From assembly GCF_001753675.2 (NCBI RefSeq), contig NZ_MJUW02000092.1, positions 1 to 32,388 on the forward strand: a DNA stretch of 32,388 nucleotides. The letters run 5' to 3'. The notes beneath the pieces are model-generated. The model was given only the letters and a program-made list of their open reading frames with translations. It made no database searches and was not told where the DNA came from. Shown piece after piece: positions 15,003 to 22,890 of the stretch. The stretch's first letter is position 1, and each line of letters begins with the position of its first letter. The translations under genes and the position numbers were made by a program. The stretch is from Candidatus Brocadia sapporoensis (GTDB lineage: Bacteria; Planctomycetota; Brocadiia; Brocadiales; Brocadiaceae).

Positions 15003-16399
15003 AGAAACATAGCAAGTTTTTTGAATCCGTACTGCTTCTTGCAGATTGGCTTGCCCTGTCTGGTGCGTGGATACTGTCATATTACCTGCGTTTTTACTCA
15101 GACATCGTGCCTGCTTACAAAGGGATTCCCCCCTTTAAAATATATCTGATGCTACTCCTGTTTATGATCCCTTTATGGGGAACCGTTTTTCGGATATTTG
15201 GGCTGTACCGCCCCCGCAGAGTTTCGACCAGACTCTCTGAAATAGCGGATATTGGCAAGGCATCTACCTTTGCCACCCTGATCCTTATCGCACTTACCTT
15301 CTTTTTTCGCCAATATGAATTTTCCCGGCTGACGTTCTTTTATTTTTGGCTTATCAACATTGTCTTTCTTAGTTTGACCCGCATCCTATTCCGGGAATTT
15401 TTGCGTTTCTTACGGCGGAAAGGTTATAACCAGAGATACGCATTGGTTATTGGCACGGAAAACCTAGCGCAAGATCTGGTAAAAATCCTGCGGAAACATC
15501 CGGAACTCGGAATTCAAATTTCCGGTTTCCTGACACATGACTCACAAAGTATAGGAAATGTTTTGCAGGGAACCAAAGTGTTAGGGAAGTATTCTGATGT
15601 CCGCGACTTGGTTGTAAAGCTTGGCATTGACATTGTCTTTATCGCATTGCCTTTTAACGCCCATACTCAGTTGAGAGAGGTTCTGGATTGTATTGGTGAT
15701 GAAATGGTTAGTATCATGGTCTTACCGGATCTCTTTGAGTTTATTAGCTTACGGGGTAGTGTCAGCGAGTTTGAGGGCATGCCGCTTATTAGTCTTCGCG
15801 ATACACCGTTGTATGGATGGAATATTATCTTAAAAAGACTGTTGGATATTGTTTTCTCCACGATCATATTAATTTTCACATCCCCTCTTATAGGAATTAT
15901 CTCACTCCTGATTAAAATAACTTCTCATGGGCCTGTCTTCTTTAAACAAGAACGGATGGGGATGGATGGTAAGGTGTTTAATATCCTCAAGTTCCGGACG
16001 ATGAAGATAGATGCGGAGAGTGCAACGGGTCCTGTATGGACGAAACAGGACGATTCGCGACGCACGAAAATAGGTGCGTTGCTGAGAAAGACAAGTCTGG
16101 ATGAACTTCCGCAGTTTTTCAATGTTTTACGTGGCGACATGAGTATTGTTGGGCCACGTCCGGAACGGCCTGTTTTTATAAACAACTTCAGAAATGCCAT
16201 TCCAAAATATATGTTAAGGCATAAAATGAAGGCGGGAATTACCGGCTGGGCGCAGGTTAGCGGCTGGCGTGGAAATACCTCAGTGGAAAAACGGATTGAA
16301 TACGACCTGTACTACATTGAAAACTGGTCATTGCATTTTGATCTGAAAATTATATGGCTGACGTTATGGAATGGATTTATCAATAAACATGCGTATTAA
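14996..16399 (+). CDS. Polyprenyl-phosphate sugar-1-phosphate transferase (WcaJ-like)
   Basis: Starts exopolysaccharide or O-antigen units by moving a sugar-1-phosphate, often glucose, from UDP-sugar to undecaprenyl phosphate. The 467-residue length and layout fit the WcaJ type. There are about four N-terminal membrane helices, a Rossmann-like CoA-binding_3 domain (about 140-255, YALVIGTENLAQDLVKIL), a further helix near 285-305, and the C-terminal bacterial sugar transferase domain. The last shows KFRTM, TSLDELPQFFNVLRGDMS, IVGPRPE and GITGWAQVSGWRG. It overlaps the GT4 gene by 7 nt, so both act in the same pathway. The exact sugar is not determined by sequence. Confidence 0.92.
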   Translation: MLKKHSKFFESVLLLADWLALSGAWILSYYLRFYSDIVPAYKGIPPFKIYLMLLLFMIPLWGTVFRIFGLYRPRRVSTRLSEIADIGKASTFATLILIALTFFFRQYEFSRLTFFYFWLINIVFLSLTRILFREFLRFLRRKGYNQRYALVIGTENLAQDLVKILRKHPELGIQISGFLTHDSQSIGNVLQGTKVLGKYSDVRDLVVKLGIDIVFIALPFNAHTQLREVLDCIGDEMVSIMVLPDLFEFISLRGSVSEFEGMPLISLRDTPLYGWNIILKRLLDIVFSTIILIFTSPLIGIISLLIKITSHGPVFFKQERMGMDGKVFNILKFRTMKIDAESATGPVWTKQDDSRRTKIGALLRKTSLDELPQFFNVLRGDMSIVGPRPERPVFINNFRNAIPKYMLRHKMKAGITGWAQVSGWRGNTSVEKRIEYDLYYIENWSLHFDLKIIWLTLWNGFINKHAY

Positions 16400-16525
16400 A
16401 TCCGTTGCAGCAGCAGTCATATCATTTTTACAAAAATTTATGATTTTCTGTTTGCAAGGTATTTTTATAAATCTGCGATTCTTTATTGTAAATCAGAAGT
16501 ATTTTGGCTCCGGTTTGCCTGTGCT

Positions 16526-18145
16526 ATGAGAAAACTCATTGTTCTCTGTGTAGTCTGTACAATTTTCAGTTTTCAGTATTTTTTCATGGGTACACGGTAT
16601 TCTTTGTTTATTCTTTTCGCAGACGATTCCGTACCAGGGCCAGCATGGTCGATCGATACTCAGCCAGCGCCCCTTGCGAGGACGGCCTTAGAAATAGCAC
16701 AGGAATCCTATCCTGAAATCGACATAGAAATATATCTCAGAAAACTGGCGGAAATTGTGAAAAATGTAACAATAAGTCTCCGCGATGAAACAGAACCGGA
16801 ACAGATTATTAAAACGATCAATCTCGTCCTTTTTAATGAACTCCAATTTACCTATGTTCAAACGGGCGATCTTGATTCCCTCTCCCTCAATAAGGTTCTG
16901 GATACCAAGACGGGTAATTGTGTAGGACTGTCTATTCTTTATCTGTGCATAGCAGAAGGGTTACACATACCCATGTATGGAGTGAGTGTGCCGGAGCATA
17001 TTTTTGTCCGGTACGACGACGGGGATTTCCGGAGAAATATTGAGACGGGTTACGAAGGGATGTTCACACCGGATAGTTACTATATAAACATGCCCGGAAA
17101 GCGTATCTCGCCGGGAAGTATCAGAAATGGGTATTATCTCAAAAATCTTAGCCGGAATGAAGTTGTTGCTGATATTTATTTGAATCGCTCCATAATACAA
17201 AAAGAGAACGGCAATATAAAAGCATCATTACAAGACGTAAACCGTGCGATCGAATTCCATAGCAATGATGCCGTAGCCTTTTGTAACCGCGGTGTGTTGT
17301 ATGAAAAAATGCATGACCCTGATCGCGCATTGGATGATTATAACAAGGCCGTTGCCCTGAATCCCGACTACGCACCGGTCTATTACAATCGTGGTTCAGT
17401 ATATGCTTCAAAGGAAATATTTGACAAGGCTATCATGGATTATAGCAAGGCGATAGCTTTATATCCCAATTCAATTCTGTCATATTATAACCGGGGGATG
17501 GTCTTTAAAATGATTGGCAGGGGAGACTTGTCCGTAGGAGACCTCACCAGCGCCATCTCTTTAGATCCAAAATTTGCGCCGGCGTATGCCCAGCGTGGTC
17601 TGGTTTATGCCGAATCGGGTGAGCCGGAAAAAGCCCTGGCTGACTTCAACAGAGGACTGGAGCTTGATCCCACGAATACGGAAATTTATATGAAGAGAAG
17701 CATTCTCTACGCCGACGCACAGCGTTTTGATGAAGCGATTGCGGACATAACAGCTTTTATACAATATGCCAAAGACAATGCGTTTGCTTATTATATTCGG
17801 GCTAAGGCATATCGGGGGAAAGGGGATATTGAAAAATCTCTGGAAGACTATAACAAAATGATAGAACTGAGCCCGAGGCTTGCCGGCGTATATTACGAAC
17901 GGGGCCAAATCAAAAACCTGTTAAAAATGCCCGATGAAGCCCTCGAGGATTTTACTCACTCAATCGAACTGTTTCCTTACAATTCATTAGCTTACCTTCA
18001 TCGTGGAAATACTTTTCAAAAACTTGGAAAAAACGAAAAAGCACGGAAGGATTATGAGGTTTATCTGAAACTTAATCCTGACGCATCTGATAGCGAAGAA
18101 GTCAAAAACACGATAGAGCATCTGAAAGACAATCTAAACCACTAA
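16526..18145 (+). CDS. Transglutaminase-like protease-fold protein with nine TPRs
   Basis: A 539-residue protein with a hydrophobic N-terminus (1-32) that may be a signal anchor. Residues about 55-180 form a SirB1-like transglutaminase-fold domain: TGNCVGLSILYL with Cys132, VPEHIFVRYDDG with His158, then NIETG. The Cys-His pair suggests an active or formerly active site. From about 216 to 530 there are roughly nine tetratricopeptide repeats, each with a Y-x-x-R-G/S-like core (NRG, NRG, QRG, ERG, HRG). It lies 126 nt after the sugar transferase gene on the same strand and may serve as an assembly or scaffold protein for surface polysaccharide. That link is by position only. No clear ribosome site precedes the ATG. 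Confidence 0.8.
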   Translation: MRKLIVLCVVCTIFSFQYFFMGTRYSLFILFADDSVPGPAWSIDTQPAPLARTALEIAQESYPEIDIEIYLRKLAEIVKNVTISLRDETEPEQIIKTINLVLFNELQFTYVQTGDLDSLSLNKVLDTKTGNCVGLSILYLCIAEGLHIPMYGVSVPEHIFVRYDDGDFRRNIETGYEGMFTPDSYYINMPGKRISPGSIRNGYYLKNLSRNEVVADIYLNRSIIQKENGNIKASLQDVNRAIEFHSNDAVAFCNRGVLYEKMHDPDRALDDYNKAVALNPDYAPVYYNRGSVYASKEIFDKAIMDYSKAIALYPNSILSYYNRGMVFKMIGRGDLSVGDLTSAISLDPKFAPAYAQRGLVYAESGEPEKALADFNRGLELDPTNTEIYMKRSILYADAQRFDEAIADITAFIQYAKDNAFAYYIRAKAYRGKGDIEKSLEDYNKMIELSPRLAGVYYERGQIKNLLKMPDEALEDFTHSIELFPYNSLAYLHRGNTFQKLGKNEKARKDYEVYLKLNPDASDSEEVKNTIEHLKDNLNH

Positions 18146-18279
18146 AATCTTGGTATCAAAGCCGCTTTTTGAAAAGGGAGGGGAAAAGCATTTGCCCAAT
18201 TGAGCATGGGTGTCTTCACACCAGTTAAAGTAAATACTTCGCCCTTGCAGGCACAGTAAACAATGCTATCTTTCCTTTG

Positions 18280-19503
18280 TTAAAACGATTCTTTAAGCAC
18301 AATTCTTGCAAACCGCCGTTTTCCGACCTTGAGGACCATGCCGGGTTTTACCTCGATATTCAGGGTGGGATCCTGTATGGGATCATTGTTTATGCTTACC
18401 CCACCTTGTTGAACCAACCGTCGCGCCTCACTATTGGTAGTGGCAAAGCCACACAAGACAATAAGTCTGGCAACCCATATCCTGCCATTTACTAATTCTG
18501 TGCTTAATATTTCAATATCGGGTATTTTATCCGGAAGGGCGTGTTCTTTAAAGATACGGTCAAACTCTGCGGCCGCTGATTCTGCATCCTTAGCGTTGTG
18601 ATAGCGCTGTACGATTGCCTTCGCCATAGCTGCCTTCGCTGTGCGCGGATGGATGTCGACATTGAGAAGCTTGTTGATCTCGTCGCTATTCAGGTCTGTT
18701 GCCAGTTCAAAATACTTGCGCATCAGGTTGTCCGGAATAGACATCGCCTTGCCAAACATCTCGCCGGGAGATTCGGTAATGCCAATATAATTTCCAAGAC
18801 TTTTGCTCATCTTCTTGTTTCCGTCGATTCCTTCAAGGAGCATCGTGGTCAAGGCAACTTGCGGCTCTATACCCGCATCTCTTTGCAAATCCCTTCCGAC
18901 GAGCAAGCTGAATAACTGATCCGTGCCGCCCAATTCTACGTCGCTTCTTACCATAAGGGAATCGTAGCCCTGCATAAGGGGATAGATGAATTCATGCACA
19001 CTGATGGGAATACCGGCATTATAACGCTTGGTAAAATCATCCCGTTCCATCATTCTTGCCACGGTCATCTTTGAAGCGAGCTGGATGACATCATGAAAGG
19101 TCATCTTTTTAAACCACTCACTGTTATAGAGCACCTCTGTTTTCTTTAAATCTAGAATCTTCCCAGCCTGGGAAAGGTACGTCTTGGCATTTTCCAATAC
19201 CTTTTCATACGTAATAATGGGACGCGTCTTGTTGACCCCCGAAGGGTCGCCTACGGTTGCCGTATAATCTCCAATGATAAGCACTGCGGTATGCCCGAGC
19301 GATTGGAATGCCCGTAATTTATGGATAGGGACGGCATTTCCGATATGGATGTCAGGAGCGGTGGGATCGAGTCCTAACTTTACACGAAGAGGCCTGTTTT
19401 CTTCCTGCGATTTTTTAAATTTTTTTATCAATTCTTCTTTTGTTACAACATCTACCGTTCCGCGCAGTACTATCTCTAATTGTTCGTCCACATCTTTAAG
19501 CAT
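18280..19503 (-). CDS. tyrS: Tyrosyl-tRNA synthetase
   Basis: Charges tRNA-Tyr. The class I signatures are HIGN (residues 53-56, in PDIHIGNAVP) and KMSKS (231-235, in GNKKMSKSLGN). A GGTDQ block supports tyrosine specificity, and a C-terminal S4 RNA-binding domain (about 340-405) ends with GKRRFARIVL. The frame is open to 19557, but I chose the ATG at 19503. It gives 407 residues, the usual length for this long TyrRS subtype, and has GGAG 5 nt upstream; the longer version would run into the repeat at 19532-19632. No T-box leader was recognised. The gene faces away from the respiratory operon and is probably monocistronic. Confidence 0.95.
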   Translation of the reverse strand: MLKDVDEQLEIVLRGTVDVVTKEELIKKFKKSQEENRPLRVKLGLDPTAPDIHIGNAVPIHKLRAFQSLGHTAVLIIGDYTATVGDPSGVNKTRPIITYEKVLENAKTYLSQAGKILDLKKTEVLYNSEWFKKMTFHDVIQLASKMTVARMMERDDFTKRYNAGIPISVHEFIYPLMQGYDSLMVRSDVELGGTDQLFSLLVGRDLQRDAGIEPQVALTTMLLEGIDGNKKMSKSLGNYIGITESPGEMFGKAMSIPDNLMRKYFELATDLNSDEINKLLNVDIHPRTAKAAMAKAIVQRYHNAKDAESAAAEFDRIFKEHALPDKIPDIEILSTELVNGRIWVARLIVLCGFATTNSEARRLVQQGGVSINNDPIQDPTLNIEVKPGMVLKVGKRRFARIVLKESF

Positions 19504-19531
19504 AGTGTCTCCAGGATTCATGCATCCTATA

Positions 19532-19632
19532 TCATAACGCAGCAAAGCCGCAACCAAATCCCCCGATTAAGGATGGCAAAGGAGGGAGAAATACTTAGGA
19601 AAAAAGAACGTTTTGCATGGTACTATTATAAA
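19532..19632. repeat. Dispersed repeat, copy C
   Basis: Begins CATAACGCAGCAAAGCCGCA, followed by a CAAATCCCCC block. It continues through AAAGGAGGGAGAAATACTTA and ends ATGGTACTATTATAA. It aligns along its length with copy B (5467-5645), minus the palindromic insert of that copy. It sits just upstream of the TyrRS start. It is probably a non-coding repeat family of this genome. Confidence 0.6.
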
Positions 19633-19747
19633 TCCACGTCTGCTTTACTTGGAATGCCACGGGATTTAACATGACAAGCTGCGAATTAAAGGTCAAGACT
19701 CAAAGTGACAATTTGTGTCTCCCGAGAAGGCTGTCGAAGTTTTTCCG

Positions 19748-20524
19748 CTAAAATGCCGGGATCTTTCCTTTCATAAAAAACTTGAAATAGAGTAAAAACA
19801 CCAGGGTTAATGAGTTGTGTAAGATATGCACAACGATAGATGCAACGAGGGTTTGGGTCTTCTCATATAAATACCCAAGAAGCATTCCCAGGATAAATAT
19901 TTGTAAAAAGGCAAAGATGTCCATATGCACTGCGGCAAAAAGAGATGCTGTGATTGTAATGGCATATCGTCTGCCAAGCGAATTTTTCAATGCCGGCTGC
20001 AGAAACCCGCGAAACATAATTTCTTCCATAACCGGGGCAACGACAATTCCAAAAAAAATCAGGCTCCCAAGGACAAAGACCGACTTTTCTTCCAGTACCC
20101 ATTGGACAATCTCCTGCATTTGCGGTGCTTGACCGTAATAACTGGAGATCAGGTTGATGACGAAGCCTGCGAGTATGATGACAGGAAGCGTGATTGCATA
20201 TCGTTTAACACCTTGTTTTATATTTCCCGATAAATTTACCATGGATAGACCCAAGGCGGTAACGGACTGCCGGTATTCAATACAGACAATGTAAAACACA
20301 TACGAGCAGACTAACATGTTGATAAAAACAGAGATGAAAAGGACCAGGTTCCGATGTCCAATGCTGTTCAGGATATTAAAACCCAGGAGGGCATTGATGA
20401 ACCGCACGATTACCGGCATACCAATGAGCAGAAGAATCACATAGGCGAGAAAAACCTTTGCTGCATCCTTCAAATTCCAGCGACAATTCAATGCTATTCC
20501 GGGCCTTGTCTGAACGCTATTCAT
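19748..20524 (-). CDS. CPBP family intramembrane metalloprotease
   Basis: A 258-residue multi-helix membrane protein of the CAAX-protease/bacteriocin-processing (CPBP, Abi) family. The three catalytic motifs are present: EExxxR as Glu167-Glu168-Arg172 (MEEIMFRGF), FxxxH with His200 (FAAVH), and HxxxN as His233-Asn237 (HILHN). About seven hydrophobic segments are visible. It overlaps the upstream yjbQ gene by 8 nt (ATGAATAG), so both are read from one message. Substrates in bacteria are mostly unknown; self-immunity and membrane-protein processing roles are known for relatives. Confidence 0.9.
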   Translation of the reverse strand: MNSVQTRPGIALNCRWNLKDAAKVFLAYVILLLIGMPVIVRFINALLGFNILNSIGHRNLVLFISVFINMLVCSYVFYIVCIEYRQSVTALGLSMVNLSGNIKQGVKRYAITLPVIILAGFVINLISSYYGQAPQMQEIVQWVLEEKSVFVLGSLIFFGIVVAPVMEEIMFRGFLQPALKNSLGRRYAITITASLFAAVHMDIFAFLQIFILGMLLGYLYEKTQTLVASIVVHILHNSLTLVFLLYFKFFMKGKIPAF

Positions 20525-20915
20525 TTTTTATTATTTGGACAAAAACTTCTCTGTGTCTTGGTCCGTCAAATTCACAGAAATAGATACCCTGCCACGTTCC
20601 GAGGGCTAACTTTCCAAAGGTGAAAGGTATGGACGCTGAAGAACCCACCAGGGTTGATTTGATATGGGCTGCAGCATTCCCTTCGCTATGAGTATAGCGG
20701 CCATTCCACGGCACCAGCCTGTTAAGGTCATTAATAATATCTTCCCGTACCGAAGGGTCAGCATTTTCATTGATCGTTATAGCAGCAGTAGTATGAGGTA
20801 CATACAGATAACATATTCCTTCTTTCACAGACTGTTTTTTCAGGAGTGTATCCACTTCCTGTGTGATGTCGACAAACTCCGTATGTGAATGTGTTGTCAC
20901 CTGAATCTTATCCAT
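20517..20915 (-). CDS. yjbQ: YjbQ family protein (UPF0047)
   Basis: A 132-residue cytoplasmic protein of the YjbQ/UPF0047 family, a standard length. Conserved blocks are PHTTAAITINENADP, HSEGNAAAHIKSTLVGSS, and LGTWQGIYFCEFDGPRHREV with its His/Asp/Arg residues. Family members have weak thiamine-phosphate synthase activity when overproduced, but the cellular role is not settled. The stop overlaps the CPBP protease start by 8 nt. It is divergent from the respiratory operon, with about 380 nt between the start codons. Confidence 0.93.
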   Translation of the reverse strand: MDKIQVTTHSHTEFVDITQEVDTLLKKQSVKEGICYLYVPHTTAAITINENADPSVREDIINDLNRLVPWNGRYTHSEGNAAAHIKSTLVGSSASIPFTFGKLALGTWQGIYFCEFDGPRHREVFVQIIKNE

Positions 20916-21297
20916 GACGACATTCCGCCCTTATCTTAAAAAAATAGAATGAATTGTTTGAATAAAACGAAGTAATTATGTAATGCCAGAGAAATACCTC
21001 GTCGAATCTGATACGACTTTCTCCCGCTTTTATAGCAGGCACTGCTTATAGAATTTTTTATTTTATCAGTAATGCGAAGCTATTCAAGAAAATTTGTTTC
21101 AGGGATGTTGCCATTTTGAAATGTTAATAGTTATTACTATTTTAAATTGGTAACATCAAAACCTGTTATTTTATTGAAACTAAGACAAAATAAATATATA
21201 TTTAAATATTGTTTCTGTGATTCGTATTTTTCCTGAAATATCTCTGTTTTTTGCCATTATCCTTCTATCTTATGAAAACTTTTATTCCATTGGTGAT
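20916..21297. other. AT-rich divergent intergenic region with hairpin and promoter
   Basis: Separates yjbQ (minus) from the Rieske gene (plus). TATAGCA (21031-21037) and TGCTTATA (21043-21050) form a short imperfect hairpin, followed on the plus strand by six T's. It looks like a terminator but has no plus-strand gene in front of it, so it could be a structure in a longer leader or chance. A promoter candidate lies at 21174-21202. An upstream GTG at 21217 would extend the Rieske protein, which I consider unlikely. Confidence 0.45.
21174..21202 (+). promoter_or_regulatory. Likely promoter of the Rieske/cytochrome b operon
   Basis: TTGAAA at 21174-21179 (4 of 6) is followed after 17 nt by TATATT at 21197-21202 (5 of 6). 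The transcript would begin near 21209, with a leader of about 90 nt before the preferred ATG at 21298. The very AT-rich surroundings lower the certainty. Confidence 0.45.
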
Positions 21298-21804
21298 ATG
21301 TTAGAAGCAACAAAAAATCTGGAAACGCCGTTAAATCGCCGAAGATTTTTGTACTTTACGGGTTGGGGGTGTATTGGGATATTTCTCATGACTCTATTTG
21401 GCGGAGTTATGAGATTCTTCTTTCCCAGAACCATCGTTGAACCGCCAACGAGATATAAGATTGGATATCCCTCCCAATATACGTTAGGGGTGAGTGAAAG
21501 GTTTAAAAAGCAGTTCCGGATATGGATCGTCAGGGAGGCTGATAGATTATACGTAATCGAAGCGAAATGCACCCATCTGGGTTGTACCCCAAACTGGCTG
21601 GCGGCTGAAGGTAAATTCAAATGCCCATGTCATGGCAGCGGGTTCACGCCCGATGGGATAAATATTGAAGGCCCTGCTCCGAGGCCTATGGAAAGATTTA
21701 AGGTTATGCTGGAAACGGACGGCCAAATCATTGTTGATGCGGGGGTACGATTCAGGGGTGAACGTGGAGAATGGGATAAGCCAGGCGCTTTTTTAAAGGT
21801 ATAA
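21298..21804 (+). CDS. Rieske iron-sulfur protein
   Basis: The electron-transferring [2Fe-2S] subunit of a bc1/b6f-type quinol-oxidising complex. Cluster ligands are in CTHLGC and CPCHGSGF; Cys/His pairs and the bridging Cys positions are all present. The N-terminus carries NRRRFLYF, a twin-arginine-like signal, directly followed by one membrane helix ([17 protein letters not shown]) that anchors the protein. I chose the ATG at 21298 (168 residues). The GTG at 21217 would add a second hydrophobic stretch in front of the Tat-like motif. The start is not backed by a strong ribosome site. The cytochrome b gene follows after 2 nt. Confidence 0.93.
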   Translation: MLEATKNLETPLNRRRFLYFTGWGCIGIFLMTLFGGVMRFFFPRTIVEPPTRYKIGYPSQYTLGVSERFKKQFRIWIVREADRLYVIEAKCTHLGCTPNWLAAEGKFKCPCHGSGFTPDGINIEGPAPRPMERFKVMLETDGQIIVDAGVRFRGERGEWDKPGAFLKV

Positions 21805-21806
21805 TA

Positions 21807-22634
21807 ATGGATAATAAACCTACGGAAAATTTCTTGTCAAAATACAAAAACATGCTGAAAGAGAAGGGATTGTTCGGCACACTGAGAGACGTAACGGTTA
21901 ACTCGCAGGTCTGGAAATCTATCTTCAGACACACCTTTGCCGATACGCCTAAGAATCGTATGCTAAAGATTGTGTCGAACGTCTTTATGCATCTGCATCC
22001 AGCCAAGGTAAAAAGGCATGCTCCGCAATTAAAATTTACCTGGTGTATGGGCGGTATCAGTTTCTTCCTGTTTCTGGTGCTTACGTTTACCGGTGTGTTA
22101 TTGATGTTTTATTACCGTCCTACGGTGCATGATGCGTACTGGGATATAAAAGACCTGGAATATCAGGTGCCTTTCGGTGCAATACTGCGAAATCTGCACC
22201 GGTGGAGCGCCCACCTGATGGTTATCACGGTATGGTTCCATATGTTTCGCGTATTTGCAACGGGTTCGTACAAACCGCCCAGGGAATTCAACTGGTGTGT
22301 GGGCGTTGTCCTGCTGGTGCTTACTCTTCTTCTCAGCTTTACCGGTTACCTGCTTACATGGGATCAATTGGGATTCTGGGCAGTAACGGTTGGCACGAAT
22401 ATGGCACGCTCAACGCCCTTGCTGGGACACGAGGGGCCTTTTGGGGAACAACTGGGAATGACCGCACATAATGACATACGTTTCGCCCTTCTGGGCGGTT
22501 CGCTGGTGGGAGGAAATGCCCTGTTAAGGGCATACGTATGGCATTGTATCGGGCTGCCTCTTATTATTAGTATCTTTATGATGGTGCACTTCTGGAGGGT
22601 TCGCAAGGACGGAGGTATTTCCGGACCACTCTAG
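21807..22634 (+). CDS. Cytochrome b6-like subunit with haem c-i cysteine
   Basis: The four-helix N-terminal half of cytochrome b, 275 residues, closer to b6 than to full-length bc1 cytochrome b. Haem b ligands are His131/His145 (RNLHRWSAH ... WFHMFR, spacing 14) and His246/His261 (YVWHCIG ... VHFWRVRK, spacing 15). Cys80 in [10 protein letters not shown] sits at the position of b6 Cys35, which binds the extra covalent haem c-i/c-n, and is followed by the matching FYYRPTV. The C-terminus ends in GGISGPL, like b6. The first about 70 residues form a longer, charged N-terminal extension. The Rieske stop lies 2 nt upstream, with AAGG 7 nt before the ATG. Confidence 0.94.
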   Translation: MDNKPTENFLSKYKNMLKEKGLFGTLRDVTVNSQVWKSIFRHTFADTPKNRMLKIVSNVFMHLHPAKVKRHAPQLKFTWCMGGISFFLFLVLTFTGVLLMFYYRPTVHDAYWDIKDLEYQVPFGAILRNLHRWSAHLMVITVWFHMFRVFATGSYKPPREFNWCVGVVLLVLTLLLSFTGYLLTWDQLGFWAVTVGTNMARSTPLLGHEGPFGEQLGMTAHNDIRFALLGGSLVGGNALLRAYVWHCIGLPLIISIFMMVHFWRVRKDGGISGPL

Positions 22635-22731
22635 CGATTTCTTGGAATGTCTGTAGGTATATTGTTTTTATTGGTTTACCGGGGTTCATGCAAAAAGGTG
22701 AGCCTCGTCGCTCCACAAAGAGAATTCAATC

Positions 22732-22884
22732 ATGGAAAACGTCTGGGCAATTATAACGAAACCTGATAATATCCCCATTGTTGGGCTAATGATTCTGTTG
22801 GTATTCTTTACCTGGATTACCTTTAAACAGGCATTTGAGAATGACGAACGGATAGAACGAAAAAAACAACAAGAACGGAAGTAG
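22732..22884 (+). CDS. Small single-helix protein of the Rieske/cyt b operon
   Basis: A 50-residue protein (MENVWAIITKPDNIPIVGLM at its start) with one membrane helix (about 14-32, containing IVGLMILLVFFTWITF) and a strongly charged C-terminal tail (FENDERIERKKQQERK). It lies 97 nt after the cytochrome b gene and ends 6 nt before the flavoprotein gene, in the same direction. Size, topology and place recall the tiny one-helix subunits of b6f complexes, although the sequence is not homologous as far as I can tell. It is a good candidate for a structural subunit or for docking the flavoprotein to the membrane. The ribosome site is weak. Confidence 0.7.
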   Translation: MENVWAIITKPDNIPIVGLMILLVFFTWITFKQAFENDERIERKKQQERK

Positions 22885-22890
22885 TGTTCG

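Noticed and set aside
21217-21297. Upstream GTG start for the Rieske protein
   Set aside because: It would place an extra hydrophobic segment before the twin-arginine-like motif and overlaps the predicted transcript start region.
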